Assembly (NCBI GenBank): GCA_007449985.2
Contig: VIIQ02000634.1
Span: 82,281 to 146,280, forward strand
Source: Desmodesmus armatus
Taxonomy: Eukaryota > Chlorophyta > Chlorophyceae > Sphaeropleales > Scenedesmaceae
Direction of reading: 5' to 3'
DNA: 64,000 nt
Shown: one piece after another, positions 51,773 through 62,316 of the stretch
Layout of the letters: every line of letters starts with the position of its first letter
Numbering within the stretch: the stretch's first letter is position 1
Made by a program: the position numbers and the translations under genes
Notes under the pieces: model-generated
Seen by the model: the letters and a program-made list of their open reading frames with translations, nothing else
The model's database searches: none
What the model was told of the DNA's origin: nothing

Positions 51773-53063
51773 ATGGCGCGCTTGGTGATAATTGGTCTGG
51801 CGATGCTGGCTCTGCTGGCCGTCGCCACTGCTGAGATGGCGGATGGCGCGTAAGTTCCTGGCGCTTGAATGCACCTGCGCATAGATCTTTGCATGCTGAC
51901 GGTGCTTGGCTGTCCGTTCCCATGCCCTGCAGGCTGGAGACTTCGGCAACCTCGATGTCTGACCGCAAGTTGCTCAACGCAGGTAAGCTTGCATTGCCGT
52001 GCAAATTGCCCATGGGCTGGCCAGCGTAGCTGAGGGTGGCTGAGCGCGCCCTTGCGGTCCTGCACCTGCCGTTGGTCTTGCATCTGCCGTTGTCGCAAGA
52101 TGCGTGTATGCTGATGAACAGAACTGCTGCATGCCATGGGTGTTGGTAGGGCATACCACTGGCACAGCCCCCAGCATGTGACGTGTCTCAGGGTTGCCAC
52201 CACAAATGCCAGCTTTCAGTGCAACTTCATTCCATTTGCATTGAGGGTGTGCGATGTTGGTCAGAGCTGTCTATGCTTCCAGCAGTGACAGCTGTGCCAC
52301 CAGCAGCATTGACAGCATGCTGGCAACTGTGCTGCAGCTATGCTGCAAGCTTGTAACCTTTAGCTACATGTCACAGACTCTGTGTACCAAGTCTTTTTGC
52401 CCACTTGCCTGCTTATGCTACGAGCCAGTCCACAAGCCTCACAAGCCCCATTATGAGAAATTTCTCTCTTGGGTTTAAACCCAAGTATGACAAGCCCGAG
52501 TATGAGAAGCCCGTCTATGAGAAGCCCAAGTATGACAAGCCCGAGTATGAGAAGCCCGTCTATGAGAAGCCCAAGTATGACAAGCCAGAGAAGCCCGTCT
52601 ATGAGAAGCCCAAGTATGACAAGCCAGAGAAGCCTGTCTATGAGAAGCCCGTTTATGAGAAGCCTGAGAAGCCTGTGTATCACAAGCCCGTCAAGGTAGG
52701 TTGCACGCTTTGCGGGTTGCTCTTTCTTTGAAAGCGCCACTTGAGTGATATGCAGCCAACATGGTGCATTTTGATGTGTGTGCGCCCATGCACCAACTGT
52801 CGCACTGTAGGACCTGATCTGTCTGGTCTTCATCACAGGAACATGATGCGTCAAGGACCACGGCTGCCATAACGATTAGCCCATCTCCATTGCAGCATCC
52901 CAACCATACCGACAAGCACAACCACAACACAGAGCCGTCAGCACACATCACACATCATACAGCATTCTGTCCGGCCCCAGTATCTCACGCACCAAGGCTT
53001 TCAATGGACTTGCATCCTGTGTTACAGCTGCTTGTGACCCCACCAGGGCACACTGTGGGGTAG
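51773..53063 (+). CDS. Secreted YEKP-repeat, His-rich protein (gene D), one frame break
   Basis: Exons: 51773-51849, 51933-51982, 52429-52695 and 52896-53063 (TAG), about 186 residues. Exon 1 is a signal peptide (MARLVIIGLAMLALLAVATA). Exon 2 gives the linker LETSATSMSDRKLLNA, alike to EQIAATSTDRTLLS in gene A. Exon 3 opens VHKPHKPHYEK and then continues as repeats of KYDKPEYEKPVYEKP and EKPVYEKP, recalling plant proline-rich wall proteins and Tyr/Lys-rich adhesive proteins. Between these parts, in about 52460-52485, the frame shifts by one base (the first frame stops at a TAA inside GGGTTTAAACCC). Exon 4 is His-rich (HPNHTDKHNHNTEPSAHITH). The shift may be an assembly error or mark a pseudogene. 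Confidence 0.65.
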
Positions 53064-55970
53064 AGGCTAGGCTAGAGACCCTGTGAAAGCGCAAAGTGCA
53101 ACCTATGTGAAGTGTACACCAATGCCCATGACAACACTAATAGAACGGCTAACGCCCAGGTGGCGTCAGTGCTGGATCGAACCCTGCCCAACTTTGTTGG
53201 GGGGATCAGGGGAGGCGTTACTGCATTTCTGCTGCTGTCAAGCTGCTGCACACTTGCTGCTGCTGGGGTACTGCTGCTGGGTTGCCTAGCACTGCTGCCG
53301 CTGCAAGCGGTACCAGCTGCTCCCATGTGTCAGGCTGGGATGAACATAGCAGATTGAGTTGAGCTCTAGAAGTCGGAGGAGGCGTAGTGCAGTTGTTTTG
53401 CTCCTGTACAGCTGCGGCACAGTTGCTGTTGCAGGCGTGCTGCTGCTGGGGTGCTGCTGCGCTTGCAGCTTCAGCTGCTGCCCCTTGACAGGCTAAAATG
53501 AACACAGCGGGGCTTTTATGCCCTCTCGATCACACAGCAGCACAAATTGCGGTTTGCGTAGTTGTTCGCAAAACTCAGTCATGCGCGGTCCAACGTTGGA
53601 TGACAGTTGTCTGCGCATCTCGTAACCGATCGCCTGTCCTCACAAGTTCGAAGCTACAGGGCGCGTTCATGCCTTACCAAAAGGGTATACGATGCAGTTA
53701 ATGCAATGTACATGCTTCTCAAAGGCTCAGCTCACGTTCGTTGCCATGCAAGGATACTGTTCATGTATATAGGTTCGGTGTCTTTGCAACCACGCAGTTT
53801 CGCTGAGCACACGTGGGCCAGATGTTGCCGATAAATACACATGAATATCGTGTGGGGTGTCCAGTTTGCGATGGTTTTGGGATGGGCTGATGGCAGTTGC
53901 GATATCCCAGCACCAGCGTAGACCACGTTTCTCACTATTCTCAATACGATCTTTATCCTATGTTTATGCGGAATCACCCCGCCAGGGCTGCGTGCGGCAC
54001 TTTTGGGAACGGAATGTAGACAACTTTTTGGCTGTCATGTGTGGGGGTGTGACCTTAGCAACGTATTAGGCTCTCAACCTATAGGTTTCGATCCAATACA
54101 ATTCAAGGACTTTGATGGGTGCTGACATGGGGATGCTGACCGGAGCTGCCCTTGCTGTTGCTTCTTGGCTGTCTGCAGTGCAACCCTCACAAGGAGCACT
54201 GCTACTGAGCTCATCCAAATGTGAAGGCAAGGCAATCCCGTGGCTGCTGGTAAGTTGTGCTGAGGCCCAGCAGTTCAAATGCCGTTGGACTGTGCAAACT
54301 TTGCGGAATGTGACATATGCGCCATGTCACACTTCATGTCTGGGACACCCGCGTTCAGGAAGCTACCACGAACCACCCACAGCAAAGCGCCAGCTTGCAT
54401 GGCGTCGGAGTTTATCCAGGTCACCATGTTGAAGGCTGAGCCATTCAGGCCAGCATACAACATGCCAATGGGCGGCCCATTGGCATGGGCATATGCCACA
54501 GTGCATCAAGACCACCGTGGCCGGGTTGTTCGGCAAGTCTTATCACACGGTCCACATGCTGCTGCGGCCAACATTGTGTCAGTGTATGCCTGCAGGGTAT
54601 GGTGCTGCAAGTCTGAGTACATTGGCTGTGCCCCTGCCCCCACCCGCGAGAAGGCTTGCACCTTGGAAGAACTTTGAAGGCTGTGTCAAGAAGATGGAGA
54701 GCTCTTGGGAGCTTGATGCCATGAAAAATGGGAAGCTGTTCTGTCTGAGCCATGCTGCACGTGCAGCGGTGTTTTTTTTGACATTTTTGTCAACAGTCTC
54801 TGGTGCACCAAGTGGCACAAATTGTGTCGTGCTGAGCTGTGCTGCATCATGTCGAATTCAGTTAGAGCAGTATCAGAATGATGCAGTGCTGTACAGCGAT
54901 GGCCCATTGAGTCCATCCATCAAAATTGCAGTGTGCCATGATGGCGCCATAATATGCCCGTCATTATCAATACTCTTTGTGTGTTATAAGGATGATGGAT
55001 ACGGTTGCCAGATGTGGCAACGGCGATAACACTCACATACTCCCCACATCAAGCTTATCAATGTGTGGTCTTTCCCGGAATGATGAGCATGGTTGGTGTT
55101 GCACATGTCAATGAGAATGCTGCTTGGCTGCCAGAGGCAGTGATGTAGGGTGTGTAGAGGCAACACAGTTGATGGATGCATGCTGTCAGGCAAGTTGTGT
55201 ATTGAGAGAGTTGACATTGGTTGCTTGACTGAGTTAACCCTTTAGTTGCCAGCCACACAGCAACATAATTCACAGACCCTGCTGCTCGCACACATCCAGC
55301 GCAAACTTTGGCATGTATTGTGCACTGCAAGCATGCAGGTGAAGCAAATCCAGGACCACCTGCATGCAGTTGGGCCCCAACAGCAGTTTTGCCTGCTGCC
55401 AAGCTGACTTGTTGGTTGGTTATTGCCAGCAAAATGACAACCTTCATGTTTGCCAAACAGGGTCAGTAGTGCAATGTCATCCTACTGTGCCATACATGAA
55501 CGTGCAAGACAACTACTATGCTGCCAGCGAATCAGCACAAGAACGAGCCTAGCTGTGTGAAACGCAGGAGGCTGTGTATGTACCTCCCACAACTTCGGGC
55601 ATGTGGATCATCATGTTCTGTGCAGAGCAAGGCAGCAGGCAGAGCAGGCAGCACAAGAGTGCCGGCCTGTTGACCGTCAGCAGTGGCACTGTTCACCCTG
55701 GTCCACGTCGCATTGCATGTCACCTCGAAAATTGAAGATGAAACTCTTCATGAAGGCTGCCATGAATGTATACATCAGCAATGGCACCAGGTACAGTGAC
55801 TGCTGTTGCGGCTGCCGCTGTTTGCAAAAAAAGCAGCTGCAGAGTGTTGGCCTGTGGCAATTGTAGCAGCATACAGCTAAACACCAGCAGCAGCTGCAGC
55901 GCGAACTGGATGCGCATCCAGTCCATGCATGCCAATGACAGCAGCAGCGGACTGCTGCCGCACCAGTGAA
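53064..55970. other. Gene-poor region with degenerate repeats
   Basis: It contains a degenerate tandem pair of about 175-bp CTG-rich segments (53209-53350 and 53384-53510; both end CAGGCTnnnATGAACA). No gene with joined exons was found. A possible retroelement fragment at 54270-54520 is listed separately. Confidence 0.4.
54270..54520 (+). mobile_element. Possible Ty1/copia integrase-proximal fragment, decayed
   Basis: An open stretch reads CDICAMSHFMSGTPAFRKLP, then THSKAPACMASEFIQVTM. This recalls the gag-pre-integrase Cys pair and the start of the copia integrase core, but the expected Asp after the V is Thr and no further motif follows. It could be chance. Confidence 0.25.
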
Positions 55971-55979
55971 TGCTGCCAA

Positions 55980-58380
55980 CCCGGACACAAACAGGGCTGT
56001 TGCAGCACACCATAGACCCAGGCCAACCCCCCCCCCCTCCCATGTTGTTGCCTACAGCAATGTAGACGTCCGGTATCTCATGTACATGACTTGATTCTGT
56101 GTAGCAGCACTCTGGCCAACTCGAATGGCATGCAAATAGCATGTTTGTACTGCTGTTTGTGACAACGCTTGGGCGCTTCGGGTGCCTCAGGCCCTAGCTG
56201 CTGCCCTGTTTGCGCCTTGCCGGCCGCCGTACTGGCAGTACTGTGACTATTCCAGTAGCAGTTTGATGCATCTTGCTGAGCTAGTATTTGCGTGCAGTCT
56301 GTCTCTCACCAGCACAAGCACCATCCAAACACCACGTACGTATTGCTTTTGAGGCGCCACTGGCCTGGTGCAGGGTATCATAAGCACACCATGGACCCAG
56401 GTCACCACCCCTCACATGTTGTTGCTCACAGCAATGTAGAAGTCAGATACCTCAATTTGAGGAGTCATACCTGCGCAGCAGCACTCTGATCTAAGCTAAT
56501 GCCATGCAAACAGCATGTATGTAATGCTGTTTTTGATAACGCTGGGGCGCTTGGGGAGTTCAGGCCCTAGCCGCGACCCTCATGTGCCTTGCCAGCAGTG
56601 CCTCATACAGTAGCATTTACATGCACCTTGCTGAGCTAGCCTGTGTGTGTTGTCTGTCTCTTACCAGCACAAGCAGCATCCAAACACCAGGTACTTATTG
56701 CTGTTGGGGCGCAACTGGCGTGGTGCAAGATAGTCACAGTACACCATGGACCCTGGCCACCGTGACCCCTCACATGCCTAGTAGGTGCCCACAGCAATGT
56801 AGAAGTCAGGTACCTCAATTTGAGGAGTCAGCTCTGCGCAGCAGCACTCTGGACAACGCTAATGGCATGCAATCATCATGTCTTTATTGCTGTCGTGGTG
56901 ATGCTGGGGTGCTTGGGGCACCCCAGGCCCTAGCCGCCACCCCTCTTGTGCCTTGCCGGCAGTACAGTGCCTACTACAGCAGCAGTCCCATGCATCTTGC
57001 TGAGCTAGCCTGTGTGTGCTGTGTGTCTCTCACCAGCACAAGCAGCATCCAAACACCACGTGCGTATTGCTTTTGAGGCGCCACTGGCCCGGTGCAGTGT
57101 ATCGTAAGCACACCATGGACCCTGGCCACCACCCCTCACATGTTGGGTGCCCACAGCAATGTAGAAATCAGGTACCTCAATTTGAGGAGTCAGCTCTGCG
57201 CAGCAGCACTCTGGACAACGCTAATGGCATGCAAACATCATGTCTTTATTGCTGTTTGTGGCAACGCTGAGGCGTTGGGGCACCCCAGGCCCTAGCTGCC
57301 ACCCCTCTTGTGCCTTGCCGCAGTGCATACAACAATAGCAGTCTCATGCATCTTGCTGAGGTAGCCTGTGTGTGCAGTCTGTCTCTTACCAGCACAAGCA
57401 GCATCCAAACACTACGTACGAATTGCTGTTGAGGCGCAACTGGCCTGGTGCAGGGTATCATCAGCACACCATGGACCCCAGCCACCACCCCTCACATGTT
57501 GGGTGCCCACAGCAATGCAGAAGTCAGGTACCTCAATTTGAGGACTCAGCTCTGCGCAGCAGCACTCGTGACAACACTAATGGCATGCAAACATCATGTC
57601 TTTATTGCTGTTTGTGGCAATGCTGGGGCGCTTCGGGCACCCCAGGCCCAAGCTGCCACCCCTCTTGTGGCTTGCCGGCAGTACATTGCCTACTACGGTA
57701 GCAGTCTCATGCATCTTGCTGCGCTAGCCCGTGTGTGCTGCCTGTCTCTTACCAGCACAAGCAGCATCCAAACACCATGTATGTATTGCTGTTGGGGCGC
57801 CACTGGCCCAGTGCAGGGTATCATAAGCACACCATGGACCCTGGCCACCACCCCTCACATGTTGTTGCCCACAGTAATGTAGAAGTCAGGTACCTCAATT
57901 TGAGGAGTCAGCTCTGATCAGTAACACTCTGGACGACACCAATGGCATGCACACATTGTGTACTAGTATGTGTTGCGGCCCGCAAAGTTTGTGGCAACGC
58001 TGAGGCGTTGGGGCACCCCAGGCCCTAGCTGCCACCCCTCTTGTGCCTTGCCGGCAGTACATCGCCTGCTGTGGTAGCAGTCTCATGCACCTTGCTGCGC
58101 TAGCCTGTGTGTGCTGTCTGTCCCTTACCAGCACAAGCAGCATCCAAACACCATGTACGTATTGCTGTTGAGGCGTCCCTTGCCCGGTGCAGGGTATCAT
58201 AAGCACACCATGCGCCCTGGCCACGACCCCTCACATGTTGTTGTCCATAGCAATGTAGAAGTCAGATACCTCAATTTAAGGAGTCAGCTCTACGCAGAAG
58301 CGTTCTGGCCAACACCAGTCACAACGCTTGGGCACGTGGGGCACCCCAGGCCCTAGCCGCCACCCCATGTGGCTGGCCAG
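55980..58380. repeat. Satellite of about 360-bp units, six to seven copies
   Basis: The word ACCAGCACAAGCA recurs at about 56309, 56663, 57030, 57388, 57749 and 58126, spacing about 354-377 bp. Other shared words in the same order are ACACCATGGACCC, GTACCTCAATTTGAGGAGTC, AATGGCATGCAAACA and GCACCCCAGGCCCTAGC. The first, most diverged partial copy starts near 55980. Each unit reads on the minus strand as a short open stretch (DFYIAVGTQHVRGGGQGPWC) ending at a GTAAGA donor-like site, so it may derive from an exon. Confidence 0.9.
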
Positions 58381-61300
58381 TTGGTTTGCGGCAGGCTGTC
58401 AGTGACCCATTACTTGTGACTGCTTGCGTTTGCAGCCTACATATTTTTGACCGTTCATGATCTCAGCCTATGAGTCACCGGGTATCCCCTGGCACAGACT
58501 GCCGTAGCTTGTTGCATGTTGAGACTACCACGGATGTTGCACAATTCCCGGCCCGCAAAAAGGCAATAATTGGCCTATGGCCAAGTCGGCTGGGCCCGTA
58601 CAGCCGGAATTCTTGGTCATGGCTGGTTGGTTGGTGCTGGCCCTGTTGTGTATTGTTGCACGCTGGGGTTGCAGTTGTCAGCACAGCATATGTGCTTGCT
58701 CCATTGCATTGCGTATTGGCTAACCAGATCCTGCTCCACTCCAACTAGTCTGTTCTGGACAACAGGTTACAGCACACACCACAGCATGCACGACACGTTT
58801 CCAAAACTTGTGCAAGTGACAGTATGTCGTTGTCCGGCGCGTAGCAGATGATCGGACGTAAGAACAGAGAAGATGTGTGTGTAAAAGCAACATGCCAGCG
58901 GATGCTGAGGTCGGAATCCGCATGCTGGGTGACCGTTGCAGTTAGTGTGACTTGGGCACAGCAGCAGACAGACGGTAGAAAACATATGCCTTTAAATTTC
59001 GCTCGGATTGTCAAAAAATGCGTGTGACCGGGACGGAGCTCAAAAAACGAGACAGGTGTGAGATAGTGTTGACCAGAATTTGGAAACCATGCGCGGTGCT
59101 CACAGCACCGACATCGGAACATAATAGACCGGTGTATCCTCGGTTCTGGAGAGGTCGGAAATCGACCGCTATAGGCAAAGCCCTTCGGGCCCAGCCAATA
59201 ACGCGGTTCCAGCAACATGGGCCTACGCACGCTCCATGCAGCTACACCAATGCAATGCCTAGGTTTTGACTTTTAATTGTAAGCTTGTCGGATCGGCCAT
59301 TGCGTGCCTTTCGGCAAGGCAGTCTGCACACGGCCGTTTGTTTGCCATGTCGAGGCAACCCGCTGATGATATACACACTGTATAGGTCTCTTGTGCGCGC
59401 AGAGATAGTGCTGCTTGACAGGAACGCTGTCGCGGTCTATGTAAACTGACTTCAACGGCCATCGGCTCTCGGCCCACGCCGTGTCTGACAGTTACATACT
59501 GCAGCCAGACCAACGCCATGTGAGGCAGCACACAATGTTCCTAACCCGTCATTGCAAAATTCTACGTACGACATGATTCATCCAGCAGAACTGCCAAGCT
59601 GTGTGGGCAGGCGAACAGTCCCAGGCTGCAGGTTTGTGCACGGCACATCTGCAGGAACAACTGCATTGCCACAGATCAGGACAAGGAAACGTTTGCTGCA
59701 GCTGGTCAATGACGTTAACGAGGAAGAAGTGCTGGACCAGCCGGGCCGGGCTGCCCAGGCAGGTGCACTGCAGCACAGCAGCTGCTGGCAGAACAGCAAC
59801 AGCAGAAGCATCCCATCGTGGCCCCACCATCTGCCAGCACCAGGCAATCCTAGCGTATGCAAGCACAGTTGGATCAGCAGCAGCAGCAGCAGGAGCAGCA
59901 GCAACAACAACAACAACAGCAGCAGCAGCAGCAGCCTTGTGCCAGCCGCAAACGCCAGCAGCAACCAAAGCCACAGCAGCGCTGCAACCAACTCATGCCG
60001 CACACTTGACTTGTGCCTAAGGGGGGGAGTACCCTGTAAATTCTACTATATTCTACAGAATCAATGAGTTATGTCAATATCACTCTATTCTACACACACA
60101 ATGCATTACGTGAAGTGACAGCACAACAGCCAACACACAGCATGGCACCAAAGGCCCAGCAACACACCACACAGCGCACTCTTGCGTTCGCACGAAAGCA
60201 TCGGCTGCTGTAGATTGCAACAGCAGCCCAGCTGGTGGCCGACATGCATGTCTGCGGCTGGTGTGGGCGTGTAGCCGCTACAGGCTGGGAGGCACACACA
60301 GGCAGCTGCGGCGTGACATGCGGCAGCTCAACAGCTGTGAGTGCCGAGCGGCAGCTAAACAGCTGTGAGTGCCGAGCGGCAGCTAAACACAACGGCAGCT
60401 CAACATGCCTACTTAACCTCTAGTTTTGTTTATCTCAATCACAATGTAATGGGACTCAGCCACACCCACCAGAGCCAGTTACATCACCCCAGGATCATCC
60501 CAGGATCATCCTGAATGATTCTAGCACTGCTAGTGTGGCACACTCAGAATCTCAACAACTGCGCACCCAGCAACCAGCATCATCAACATTGATGCGTTGG
60601 CAAAACGCCCCAACAGGTGAACTCACTCCCAATAGTGTTAGCTGACCATGGCTTCAGCGGCAGGACTGCATCACACCCTTACTGAAATGTATTCGCCCCA
60701 AATGCACTGCAATCCAGTCAGGCCAGTCTGTCACCAGCCGTACACCCTAGTTGCGCATGTCCGAACCACAACTGAAGCCATCTGGTGACCACAAAGCTGT
60801 GGCAGATACATGGAAGCATGCATAGATAAGTACACTAGTATACTACATGCGTAACACTGTGTACTACCGTACTGCTCACTACGAGAGTGCAGAAAGCAGC
60901 TAAATAGCCAGCTTCCTGCCATGGGCAACATGTGCATCCCAAGTCCTACCAACAATAGCAACCCGACACAAGCTCAACCCGCAGGTTGCAGCAGCAACAA
61001 CTCTACATGCAAGAGTGGGACCCAGCAAGCTTCAAACTCAACTTAGCTGCTCGACTCTGAAGCAACAACTCAGTGATGTCTCACACATATTGTTTCCAAA
61101 GACCTGGGTTCTGTCAGGTTGACAGATTAATCATCCGCAAGCATCACTCAGTGATTGTGGCACAATAAGCTGGCCATCCTCATGTGCCCGCACAGTCCAG
61201 TGCTCCTCATAGTAGGTCAAGGCATCATCACTGCTCGGCTTCAGTCTTGTGCAACTTCCAAGCGTTCTGATACGACATGGCCTTCCAAGGCAACTTTGTG

Positions 61301-61617
61301 CCCCATGCTCATCTGACCTGCACCACATTTGATGAAGAGAAACAGCTGTTACAAGGCTTGTGCAGACTGCACATAAAGCAAAGCAGCAGCAGCAGTGCTG
61401 GTGGTGGACGTCATAAAGGCCGCCACTACAAAGCCTGCCTTGACTGCATGCGACAGGTGCTGTTGACACAAAGCGAAGGTTCAAAAACATGCTATTGTGC
61501 TGAACAATAGTGGTGGCTCTGATGAGACAGCAGTGTACATGCTGCATTGGTGCATTACCAAATAATGATCTGTGCCAGTGGCACATATATGCTGCATGCC
61601 AGCATGCTCCCTACCTG
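58381..61617. other. Region without a recognisable gene
   Basis: I see no joined exons. It holds a GCA/ACA trinucleotide tract at about 59876-59936 inside an open frame of low-complexity Ser/Asn (or Ala/Thr) codons, and a perfect 28-nt tandem pair (60331-60386, ACAGCTGTGAGTGCCGAGCG plus 8 nt). Confidence 0.5.
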
Positions 61618-62274
61618 TCACTTGCAGTCTGTGCAGGCATCCGTGTCGGTGTCTGACCTGCACCCTGACACCGCCCACGCCTGTCAATAGCGAGGGAGTT
61701 GGCATTGCTGTAGCCAAGTGCTTAGCAGCATGTGTCCTGGCGTTGGCCCTGACGAATCACCACTGCCAGAGGCTAAGGCACCAGCTTTGGAGCTGCCAGC
61801 CCGTTGCTGCAAGGCAGGCAGCAATCAAGCAGGCCATGGCCGGGGTCACTCTTGGAGTCAGCAGCAGGTGGTGTTGTGCCGTGCTTCTCATCAGATGCAT
61901 TTGTGGGCTTGCAGATCTGATGATTTGCAGATCTGTACACCTATGCATTTTTTGGTGCAAGGCCAGCCAGCAGGCACCAGGAAAGCCACAGCTTTAAGTC
62001 AGGTGCAACATTGTGTGACTGAAGTCTCACCACCAGACAGTCACATTGGGCACTGGACCGCAATGTGTACACCAGCCTGCATTGCCGAAAGCCACACAAC
62101 AGCTCGTGTGATCATCAGGGGGCCTTTGCAAATGATGAGTGACCTTCACCCACCTTGCTTGATGAGCCCCTTTTGGGTCTCCTGTATGCGGACAGAGGTG
62201 CCGTAGCTGTAGGCCCACCACCAGCAAGCTTGCCGTTCACGCTGAAGGTGAAGCCATCATCATCCCCAGGTGAC
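61618..62274 (-). pseudogene. Decayed inverted copy of gene B exons 3 and 4
   Basis: 62154-62274 matches gene B exon 3 (DGFTFSVNGKLAGG, then YRRPKRGSSS in another frame), with an AG acceptor and GT donor kept. About 61618-61810 matches exon 4 down to the same end (GATGCCTGCACAGACTGCAA, then GTGA). At least three indels in the exon 3 copy and two in the exon 4 copy break the frame. Exons 1 and 2 are not seen; the retroelement sequence begins just beyond on the other strand. Confidence 0.8.
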
Positions 62275-62316
62275 CTGCAGCAACATAAAGCGACATGACA
62301 ACACTGGTTTGCGTCA

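Noticed and set aside
56582..57882. Plus-strand open frames in the satellite with repeated LACVCCLSLTSTSSIQTP
   Set aside because: They change frame from unit to unit and have no start or splice support; treated as satellite.
58745..59230. Minus-strand open frame of 161 codons
   Set aside because: Cys/His-rich but without family resemblance or splice context; the amino-acid mix looks like random translation.
59552..60067. Plus-strand open frame with Ser/Asn runs (171 codons)
   Set aside because: Length is due to a trinucleotide tract that is open in all three frames. The part before it (TRKRLLQLVNDVNEEEVLDQ) is protein-like but alone.
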